A stretch of 64,000 bases of DNA from Bacteroidaceae bacterium. GTDB taxonomy: Bacteria > Bacteroidota > Bacteroidia > Bacteroidales > Bacteroidaceae. The position numbers and the translations under genes were made by a program. Below, piece after piece: positions 1 through 6,629 of this stretch. The notes below the pieces were generated by a model. It worked only from the letters and a program-made list of their open reading frames with translations, did not search any database and was not told where the DNA came from. Location: positions 1 through 64,000 of the forward strand of contig JAFYWV010000064.1 of assembly GCA_017546505.1 (NCBI GenBank), given 5' to 3'. The stretch's first letter is position 1; the number at the start of each line of letters is the position of its first letter.

Positions 1-32
1 AATTTTGTTCTTTGGATTTTTGTTTAGCAAAA

Positions 33-245
33 TTGTTAATCTCTTCCGAAGAGATGTACAATTTTGGTAAAATTACATAAATAATCGTAAATAAGTGCTA
101 ATCAGCCAAAAAATATTATAATTCAGCAATATATAAGTTTTGAATGTTTATTATTTGTTTAGCAAAAAAGCTGATAGCCAACAGTTATAATGTTGGTTAT
201 CAGCAAACTGCAGTTTTGCAAAATCTCTTCGGAAGAGTATAACAA
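33..245. repeat. Pair of 23-bp imperfect inverted repeats flanking a 167-bp AT-rich segment
   Basis: Copies lie at 33-55 and 223-245. The right copy reverse-complemented matches the left at 21 of 23 positions; the two differences form an AT/TA swap next to the core CTCTTCCGAAGAG. Each core is itself almost palindromic, so each copy can also fold as a hairpin; the left one extends to an arm pair CAAAATTGT/ACAATTTTG. The pair ends 30 bp before the start codon of a surface protein, the arrangement of invertible promoter segments in Bacteroidales. However, I see no perfect TAnnTTTG box in the 167 bp in either orientation, and no recombinase gene is in the window. A direct repeat TTTGTTTAGCAAAA also occurs at 19-32 and 154-167. 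Confidence 0.5.
170..204 (+). other. Stem-loop in the leader of the BspA-like gene
   Basis: GCTGATAGCCAACA pairs with TGTTGGTTATCAGC around a 7-nt loop, giving 14 pairs with one G-T wobble. It has no following T-run, so it does not look like an intrinsic terminator. It lies inside the segment bounded by the inverted repeats and may be a leader structure or a protein-binding site. Confidence 0.45.
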
Positions 246-275
246 AACAAAATAATAAACATTTAAAGTACTATT

Positions 276-2615
276 ATGAAGAAACTGAATCTTTTATTTA
301 CAGCACTAATGTTTGTGTGCTGTATTGGAATGGCAAAAGCCCACGATTTTTCGGTGAGTGGTATTTATTACAGCATTTCATCTTTTACAAACAAAACTGT
401 TAAGGTTACTCATAGAGGAACATATCATGACGAATATTATGAATATTTCGGTAGTGTGGTAATCCCGGAAAGTGTAAATTACAACGGTAAAACATACAGC
501 GTAACAAGCATTGGAAACAGTGCGTTCTATGGTTGCTACGGGCTTACAAGCATTACAATACCTAACAGCGTTACAAGCATTGGAGATTGTGCGTTCTATG
601 GTTGCTCCGGGCTTACAAGCATTACAATACCTAACAGCGTGACATTTATTGGAGATTATGCGTTCTATAAATGCACCGGGCTTACAAGTGTAACAATCGG
701 CAACAGCGTAAAAAGCATTGGAGGTTCTGCGTTCAATGGTTGCACAGGGCTTACAAGTGTAACAATCGGCAACAGCGTAAAAAGCATTGGAGGAGATGCG
801 TTCAATGGTTGCACAGGGCTTACAAATGTTGTAATTGGTAACAGCGTTACAAGCATTGGAGAGGAGGCGTTCTATGGTTGCACAAGCCTTAAAACCGTTA
901 TAAACTTCTCTAAATTCACATTCAGTGAACGTTCAAGCAACTATGGTTATGTTGCATATTATGCCGATAAAGTTTATAATGCGCCCAATAGCTTTATTGA
1001 CGGCGATTATATTTGGTTTGAAAATGAAGGTACAATGACTTTAGCTGGTTATATTGGAGATGCAGCCGAATTGACATTGCCTGCTGTATATAATGGAAAG
1101 AGCGTAACAAGCATTGGAGAGAGTGCGTTCTCTTATTGCGACGGGTTTACAAGTGTTGTAATTGGTAACAGCGTTACAAGCATTGGAAGTGGAGCGTTCT
1201 CTTATTGCGACGGGCTTACAAGTGTTGTAATTGGTAACAGCGTTACAAGCATTGGAAGTGGAGCGTTCTATGGTTGCTTCGGGCTTACAAGCATTACAAT
1301 CCCTAACAGCGTTACAAGCATTGGAGAGGAGGCGTTCTATGGTACTGATTGGTATAATAGTCAGCCCGATGGTGTCGTTTATGCCGGCAAAGTCCTTTAC
1401 AAATACAAAGGTAGAATGCCATCAAATACATCAATTACTATAAAGGAGGGAACTTTAAGTATTACGGATTATGCGTTCTATGAATGCTCCGGGCTTACAA
1501 GCATTACAATCCCTAACAGCGTTAAAAGCATTGGAAATTATGCGTTCAATAGGTGCGGGCTTACAAGTGTAACAATCGGCAACAGCGTTACAAGCATTGG
1601 ACAGTGGGCGTTCTATAATTGCAAAGGGCTTACAAGCGTAACATCTTTAATCCCAGCCGACAATTTGTTTGTACCTGGATACGATTCTTTTTACAATGTA
1701 AACAAAACCTCTTGTACACTCTACGTTCCTTACGGCGCAAAAGAGACATACGCAGCAACAGCCGGTTGGAGTGAATTTACCAACATCGTTGAGATGGAGC
1801 CCGTGAGTCAGCCCGGCGACATCAACAATGACGGCGAGGTTAACGTAGGTGACTTTGCAGCATTGGCAAACATAATCTTCAACTCGGAGGAGATTGACGA
1901 AACAACAAAATCCGCGTCCGACATAAACGCAGATGGCGAAGTAAACGTAGGCGACTTTGCAGCACTTGTAAACCTCATCTTCAACAGCGGTTCACAGACT
2001 GCCCCCCAAAGAGCAGCTACACGCACTGCCGCAGATGAAACAACCTTCTACATCGAGCCATTCAGCATCGCTGCGGGCGAGACAAAGGTAATCCCCGTTC
2101 TTATGGAGAACCCGGATGAGGTGTTCTCACAGTTGCAGTTCGACATCACCCTCCCCGAGGGTCTTGAGATACCCGTATATTTCGATGAAGAGCAGTTCGA
2201 CGATGTAAAAGATATAAAGCGTGGCTGCCGTACAAAATCGGTCTACAGCATACAAACCCAGCCTGTCGGCGAGGCTTTGCGCGTGTTGTGCATCACCCAG
2301 AATAGCAAGGCCTATTTCACAGGCGAGAGCGGCGATGTGCTTTTAATCACCGTCAAGGCAGCCGATGAGATGGCTATTGGTGATGTTGAGATAAAGATTA
2401 CAAACACCGTACTCTCTCGTCAGGATGGCACAACCTATAAACCCGCAGACTGCACAGCCACCGTTTCTGTAACCGAAGTTCCAACAGGCATTGACGATGT
2501 GAAAGAGCAAAGAGCAGAGAGTAAAGATGTTTACTACGACCTCAGCGGTCGTGCGGTTGAGAACCCGACAATGGGTATCAACATTCTCAACGGTAAGAAA
2601 GTGCTGGTTAAGTGA
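276..2615 (+). CDS. BspA-like leucine-rich repeat surface protein with dockerin-like and cohesin-like C-terminal parts
   Basis: The protein has 779 aa. A signal peptide (about residues 1-22, ending in AKA) is followed by about 13 treponema/BspA-type leucine-rich repeats of 23 residues with the pattern SVTSIGxxAFYGCxGLTSI, interrupted near residues 210-280 and again near 360-400. Two dockerin-like calcium loops follow (GDINNDGEVNVGDF and a second copy, residues about 512-570), then a region resembling a cohesin-type beta domain, and a C-terminal tail ending in GKKVLVK. Such tails are common on exported Bacteroidales proteins. Known relatives are surface adhesins or matrix-binding proteins; the ligand here is unknown. 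The repeats are highly conserved at DNA level, so repeat number may change by recombination. It is transcribed alone and ends at a strong terminator at 2792. Confidence 0.88.
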   Translation: MKKLNLLFTALMFVCCIGMAKAHDFSVSGIYYSISSFTNKTVKVTHRGTYHDEYYEYFGSVVIPESVNYNGKTYSVTSIGNSAFYGCYGLTSITIPNSVTSIGDCAFYGCSGLTSITIPNSVTFIGDYAFYKCTGLTSVTIGNSVKSIGGSAFNGCTGLTSVTIGNSVKSIGGDAFNGCTGLTNVVIGNSVTSIGEEAFYGCTSLKTVINFSKFTFSERSSNYGYVAYYADKVYNAPNSFIDGDYIWFENEGTMTLAGYIGDAAELTLPAVYNGKSVTSIGESAFSYCDGFTSVVIGNSVTSIGSGAFSYCDGLTSVVIGNSVTSIGSGAFYGCFGLTSITIPNSVTSIGEEAFYGTDWYNSQPDGVVYAGKVLYKYKGRMPSNTSITIKEGTLSITDYAFYECSGLTSITIPNSVKSIGNYAFNRCGLTSVTIGNSVTSIGQWAFYNCKGLTSVTSLIPADNLFVPGYDSFYNVNKTSCTLYVPYGAKETYAATAGWSEFTNIVEMEPVSQPGDINNDGEVNVGDFAALANIIFNSEEIDETTKSASDINADGEVNVGDFAALVNLIFNSGSQTAPQRAATRTAADETTFYIEPFSIAAGETKVIPVLMENPDEVFSQLQFDITLPEGLEIPVYFDEEQFDDVKDIKRGCRTKSVYSIQTQPVGEALRVLCITQNSKAYFTGESGDVLLITVKAADEMAIGDVEIKITNTVLSRQDGTTYKPADCTATVSVTEVPTGIDDVKEQRAESKDVYYDLSGRAVENPTMGINILNGKKVLVK

Positions 2616-2775
2616 GAACAGTGATTGACAAGCTTGCTTGATGAAGCACAGCCGAACGCCAAGCAGTTGCGCGAAGCGAAAGTGCTGGTTAAGTGAGAAC
2701 AGTGATTGACAAGCTTGCTTGATGAAGCACAGCCGAACGCCAAGCAGTTGCGCGAAGCGAAAGTGTTGGTTAAGT
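2598..2775 (+). repeat. 81-bp perfect tandem duplication carrying the gene's KVLVK-stop end
   Basis: Positions 2598-2678 and 2679-2759 are identical, and a third partial copy of 16 bp follows with one C-to-T change. The unit begins with the last five codons of the upstream gene (AAA GTG CTG GTT AAG) and its stop. Because 81 is a multiple of three, every copy presents the same KVLVK-stop in the same frame. Between them the frame is otherwise open except for a second TGA. It lies upstream of the transcript's terminator and so would be in its 3' untranslated region. Confidence 0.85.
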
Positions 2776-2791
2776 AAAATAGAATTTTTAT

Positions 2792-2827
2792 ATTATTCCC
2801 TACGCAATAGCGTGGGGAATAATTTTT
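2792..2827 (+). terminator. Intrinsic terminator of the BspA-like gene
   Basis: ATTATTCCC and ACGC pair with GCGT and GGGAATAAT around an AATA loop, followed by a run of five T. It ends the transcript after the 81-bp repeats. Confidence 0.8.
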
Positions 2828-3352
2828 GCACTCCTTCCGCTGTTGGCCAGGAATTGCCTCTTGCATTGAACATAAATTGGTATATCTCACGGACTTTAAC
2901 GCGTAAAATAAGTAATTTCTAAGAAATGCCGGCACTGTGTGAGCAACAGTCATTGTTAGCGGCAAATGAGGAATGAGGATGGGTGATGTTTGAGCGGTGC
3001 ATTGACGCGATTATGCTTTTGCGTGAAGAGCGAGTTCTCCCATCCCCGAATTTGCAGCGTCAAGACAATGATGGCAAGAATAAAGCGACTGAGTGATGTC
3101 GCTTGCGACTCGCGAACAAAGCTTTATTCGACTTGCGAACTCTGTGCCGGGCGTTTTTGGTGCTTTTTGAGCGACAAAAAGCACGTAAAGAAAGACTTGA
3201 AACAGAATACAAGTGAACGATTAAGGTTGAAAACTGCGGCTGAATATAACGGCGAGCGATAGCGAGAGTCCCCCGGAGTGTAAGTGAGCCTATTTGTCGT
3301 GGAGAAGCCGGGAATTTGATGTTTTTACATAAGATGTAAAGTTGCTGTTTTG
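2828..3352. other. Intergenic region without a convincing gene
   Basis: About 525 bp separate the terminator from the next promoter. An open frame at 2990-3262 is present but has no recognisable family, an unusual cysteine-rich composition and no start signal. A 9-bp hairpin (GTGCTTTTT / AAAAAGCAC) is at 3160-3184. The sequence is richer in G+C than the leader regions nearby and contains repeated GCGA/TTGCGA words, like the gap at 53620-53740. It may be decayed coding or repeat sequence. Confidence 0.4.
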
Positions 3353-3384
3353 TTTGTTCGATAACAATAAATAAAGTACTTTTG
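3353..3384 (+). promoter_or_regulatory. Bacteroidota-type promoter
   Basis: TTTG at 3353-3356, a 20-bp spacer, then TACTTTTG at 3377-3384, an exact match to the -33/-7 pattern. It lies 22 bp before the ATG at 3407. Confidence 0.75.
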
Positions 3385-3406
3385 TAGCAATAAATCATAA
3401 TTGACA

Positions 3407-4633
3407 ATGAAAAAAGCAACATATCTATCACTTCTTCTTGCTATCGCTGTGTCAATGTTTACAGGCTGTGGCGAGGATAGAAGGCTTGAATATTATGAAA
3501 AGACCGAGGAGAACCAATGGATATTCTCTAAGATGCAAGAGGTTTATCTGTGGCGCGAGAATATAAAAGAGCCGTCACGCTCGGCATTCTTCTCAAAGCC
3601 CTCGAAGTTCTTTTCAACACTTTTGTACAGTGGCGACAAGGCCTCGTTCTTCACCGACACAGTCTCTGCCGGCAGCTATGGTATCACTTTTACCGTTATG
3701 CGCGACCCCATCGGCAAGCAGGCAAACAAGGTGTATGCGCTTGTGCTGATGGTTGAGCCCGGTTCTCCGGCCGATGTCGCGGGTATTGAGCGCGGAACTT
3801 GGATTTCATCGGTTGGCGGCACTGCATTGACAATGACAAAATACTCGATGTTGCAATCGGGTGAAAGCACAAATGTCGTAACTGAATATATTGATTACGA
3901 TGACGAAACGCAGGGCTATTTATGGATACCCGGGGATACACTGCAACTCCCGGCTGCAACAGATTGCATTGCCCGCTCGTTGTATATTGACAGTGTATAT
4001 ACCGTGCGTGACAAGAACATAGGTTATCTTGTGCTCAACAGTTTCAATGGCGACAATTTTATAAATGAAACCCAGGAGGCGCTGTTGGATTTTGTTGCAA
4101 GCAATGTCAGCAATGTAATCATTGACCTGCGCTATTGCTCGGGGGGCTCTATTGCCAATGCCGCATCGTTGGCAAGTTCGTTTGTTGAGCCCGGGCTCTT
4201 TGGCGCAACTTTCTGCAATCTTCTTGATGCAGCAGGTGAAGTGGATACAACATACTGCTACACTCCACAGCAGACCACCCTGTGCGACAAGACTGTATAT
4301 ATAGTTACCGGTGCACAGACTGCCGGTGTGGCAGAATTATTCGTTGCAGCCATTAACAAGGCACGCCCGATGTACGATGTAATCACATTCGGTGCAAAAA
4401 CCAAAGGAGTCAACGTTGTTACAGACAACATTCAATCACCTTATGGTTTTGTCATAAATCCTGCAACCGGTTACATAGCATTGGATGGCGATGAATTGCT
4501 ATCGGCTGTAACTCCCGACCTGGAGCTTGATGAACTGCAACAAACAATATCTGTCAAGCCTTTGGGCAACGAGCAGGAGTATATTCTCTTCAATCTGTTC
4601 TACTACTCTATCAACGGAGTCTTGCCCGAGTGA
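3407..4633 (+). CDS. S41-family peptidase-like lipoprotein, catalytic serine apparently replaced
   Basis: The protein has 408 aa from the ATG at 3407; a TTG two codons earlier is less likely because the ATG begins the usual MKK signal sequence. The lipobox FTGC puts the lipidated Cys at residue 21. A tail-specific (S41) protease architecture follows: a capping region, a PDZ-like segment near residues 112-138 (EPGSPADVAGI), and an S41 core with DLRYCSGGS near 240. In active S41 enzymes the nucleophile sits in a TASAxE-type motif; here the motif reads TAGVAE, with Gly307 (GGT) where Ser is expected, although a lysine-containing segment follows. I infer a non-catalytic or altered S41 protein in the periplasm or outer membrane. 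It has its own promoter and terminator. Confidence 0.75.
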   Translation: MKKATYLSLLLAIAVSMFTGCGEDRRLEYYEKTEENQWIFSKMQEVYLWRENIKEPSRSAFFSKPSKFFSTLLYSGDKASFFTDTVSAGSYGITFTVMRDPIGKQANKVYALVLMVEPGSPADVAGIERGTWISSVGGTALTMTKYSMLQSGESTNVVTEYIDYDDETQGYLWIPGDTLQLPAATDCIARSLYIDSVYTVRDKNIGYLVLNSFNGDNFINETQEALLDFVASNVSNVIIDLRYCSGGSIANAASLASSFVEPGLFGATFCNLLDAAGEVDTTYCYTPQQTTLCDKTVYIVTGAQTAGVAELFVAAINKARPMYDVITFGAKTKGVNVVTDNIQSPYGFVINPATGYIALDGDELLSAVTPDLELDELQQTISVKPLGNEQEYILFNLFYYSINGVLPE

Positions 4634-4662
4634 AAGAAATTCCAGGAGTAATCATCATACAA

Positions 4663-4697
4663 GCACTCCCTGCCTCACTGGTGGGGAGTGCTTTTTT
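4663..4697 (+). terminator. Intrinsic terminator after the S41-like gene
   Basis: GCACTCCC pairs with GGGAGTGC around a loop of about 13 nt, followed by six T. Confidence 0.85.
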
Positions 4698-4791
4698 ATA
4701 ACCATTTTTCTGTTTTGTAAACAAAAAATATACAACCTACAATGGCATTGCAGCGTTATTCTCTTGAATAACCCTAAAAAATAGCAATGCA

Positions 4792-5277
4792 ATGAAAAAG
4801 TTTCTAATGTTTACAGTGGCAGCAGCCACACTTGTGTTCTCGGCTTGTAATTCAAAGATGAAAGAGAAGCCGATGCAGGATGGAATGGTTTTTGAGGAGG
4901 ACAGCATCTTTTTTGTCAATGACTCCACAATTGCCGATGTTCAGACTTTCGTCTTTGAAGGTACTTCTCCAATGGATGGCAATGCCATAGCCGACGTCGT
5001 TCTTGCTGTACGCACAGTCAATCTCAACAGCGACGGTACATATACCATCACCACAGACTATGTTGACGAGGGCATTGCAACGCAAACCGACAATGGTGAT
5101 GCAATGATATTCCTTGGTGTAAACGACAGCACTGCAACAATCCTTGAACTTGTATCGGACAACAACGCTCCCACAGTCACATTTATGATGATGGAGGACA
5201 GTTCGCTCGTCAAGGTTGACAGCACCGGCAAGCCTGTTGTTGCTACTCCTGCCCATAAACTCAATTTGAAAAAGTGA
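4792..5277 (+). CDS. NlpE-like lipoprotein
   Basis: The protein has 161 aa with a lipoprotein signal (FSAC, Cys at residue 19). The middle part has the form of the NlpE N-terminal beta-barrel: an FEGTSPMDGNAIADVVL strand, then NSDGTYTITTDY, then repeated short strands with NDSTATI. NlpE relatives are outer-membrane lipoproteins linked to copper or envelope stress; the CxxC motif of Escherichia coli NlpE is not seen, so a copper role is not supported. It is followed at 22 bp by a DUF4136 lipoprotein and may be co-transcribed with it. Confidence 0.6.
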   Translation: MKKFLMFTVAAATLVFSACNSKMKEKPMQDGMVFEEDSIFFVNDSTIADVQTFVFEGTSPMDGNAIADVVLAVRTVNLNSDGTYTITTDYVDEGIATQTDNGDAMIFLGVNDSTATILELVSDNNAPTVTFMMMEDSSLVKVDSTGKPVVATPAHKLNLKK

Positions 5278-5299
5278 TTAACCAGTAAATGAACTTATT

Positions 5300-5923
5300 A
5301 TGAAACGTTTTTCAATACCGACACTTGCCGTAATATGTGCATTGTTGCTGTCATCGTGTCAGAAAGACCCTGATACCGACAAACTGGATAATGGATATCT
5401 TGTGTACACGAACTACGACAGCGGCACGGATTTCAAATCGTTTGACACTTTCTATGTCATTGACAGCATCTTGATTATAGATAATAGTGAAAAAGCAACC
5501 TATTGGAACAATGCGAACTCCGAGAAGATTGTAAATGCCTTTGTCTCAAAGCTTGCATTGGCTGGTTATGAGGTTGCCGATAATGAGATTGATGCCGACA
5601 TTGTGCTGCAACTGAGCTACATAAATACCACCTATTACTTTAACCTCTACAATACAGGCCCTTGGTGGAACAGCTATCCCGGTTATTGGAACTGGGGCGG
5701 ATGGGGGTGGTACTATCCCTACTCTTTCTCTTACAGCTACAGTACAGGCTCAATCATAGGCGAGCTTGTCGACACCGGTGCTCCAACCCCTTTGAATGAC
5801 AAGCTCACCGTCGTGTGGAACACCTATATCTGCGGCTTGCTGAATGGTAACAATCTTAGTCTCTCGCGTACAATGGAGGCAATAGACCAGGCATTCGAGC
5901 AATCGCCCTATTTGCGGAAATAG
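5300..5923 (+). CDS. DUF4136-family lipoprotein
   Basis: The protein has 207 aa with a lipoprotein signal (LSSC). After it come a DFKSFDTFYV segment and an alpha/beta region of the DUF4136 type (NAFVSKLALAGYEVAD, then DADIVLQLSY). A Trp/Tyr/Gly-rich stretch near residues 120-155 (YPGYWNWGGWGWYYPY) is typical of this family. Function is unknown; members sit in the outer membrane or periplasm. It lies between an NlpE-like lipoprotein and a small beta-barrel, with gaps of 22 and 26 bp, so the three likely form one envelope operon. Confidence 0.75.
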   Translation: MKRFSIPTLAVICALLLSSCQKDPDTDKLDNGYLVYTNYDSGTDFKSFDTFYVIDSILIIDNSEKATYWNNANSEKIVNAFVSKLALAGYEVADNEIDADIVLQLSYINTTYYFNLYNTGPWWNSYPGYWNWGGWGWYYPYSFSYSYSTGSIIGELVDTGAPTPLNDKLTVVWNTYICGLLNGNNLSLSRTMEAIDQAFEQSPYLRK

Positions 5924-5949
5924 AATTCTAACATCTAAAATTCAAATGT

Positions 5950-6570
5950 ATGAAAAGTCTTAGGAATTTATATTACATTGCGTTACTTTTTCTCCTTGCG
6001 GGCATCCCTGTAAAGGGTAAGGCGCAAATATCTCTCGACAGTTATTTCAATGTCGATTGGCAGTTCAACATACCGCTTGACAATAAATTCTCAAACGTAG
6101 CAAGTGGTTGGGGTATGAATTTCGAGGGTGGATATTATCTCACCACAAACATAGCCGTGGGTGGTTTTATAAATTTCCACACCAGCAATGAGTATTTTTC
6201 GCGTCGTACAATCGACCTCTCTCCCACTCTTTCAATGAACAGCGACCAGCAGCACCAGCTGTTTACCCTGCCTTTTGGAGCGTTGGTGAGATACCGCTTC
6301 ATTGAGGCCGATTTTCAGCCTTACGCAGCAATGAAACTGGGTGCCTGCTACTCCGAGTTCAACAACTATTATTACATTTTTATGAGCGGACAGGACAAAT
6401 GGGGCTTTTATATGTCGCCCGAAGTCGGCTTCAACTGGTATCCTTGGCCAAACGGCATAGGTCTGCATTTGGCAATCTTCTATAGCTATTCAACCAATAG
6501 ATGCAATATTATGAGTTATACGCAGAACGGGTTGAACAATCTGGGATTCAGGTTGGGTATAGCATTCTGA
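5950..6570 (+). CDS. Small outer-membrane beta-barrel protein
   Basis: The protein has 206 aa with a signal peptide ending near KGKAQ. The rest alternates hydrophobic and polar residues in strands of about 10, rich in Tyr, Phe and Gly, and ends in a phenylalanine (LGFRLGIAF), the usual C-terminal signal for barrel assembly. It fits the OmpX/OMP_b-brl type of 8-strand barrel. No enzymatic motif is seen. It is probably the last gene of the lipoprotein operon and ends at a terminator 4 bp downstream. Confidence 0.75.
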   Translation: MKSLRNLYYIALLFLLAGIPVKGKAQISLDSYFNVDWQFNIPLDNKFSNVASGWGMNFEGGYYLTTNIAVGGFINFHTSNEYFSRRTIDLSPTLSMNSDQQHQLFTLPFGALVRYRFIEADFQPYAAMKLGACYSEFNNYYYIFMSGQDKWGFYMSPEVGFNWYPWPNGIGLHLAIFYSYSTNRCNIMSYTQNGLNNLGFRLGIAF

Positions 6571-6574
6571 AAAC

Positions 6575-6610
6575 AAAAAAGCTGCGCAATCATCAGTGCG
6601 CAGCTTTTTT
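6575..6610. terminator. Bidirectional terminator between convergent genes
   Basis: AAAAAAGCTGCGCA pairs with TGCGCAGCTTTTTT, giving a T-run on both strands. It serves the barrel gene on the plus strand and the M16 peptidase on the minus strand. Confidence 0.9.
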
Positions 6611-6629
6611 GTGTATCGGAATTTGCAGT

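Noticed and set aside
2598..2775. Tandem repeats as a CRISPR array
   Set aside because: Two perfect copies of 81 bp without spacers and containing a gene end; not a CRISPR layout.
2990..3262. Open frame of 90 codons in the intergenic region
   Set aside because: No family, no promoter or start signal, odd composition, and a hairpin inside it; it looks like chance or decayed sequence.
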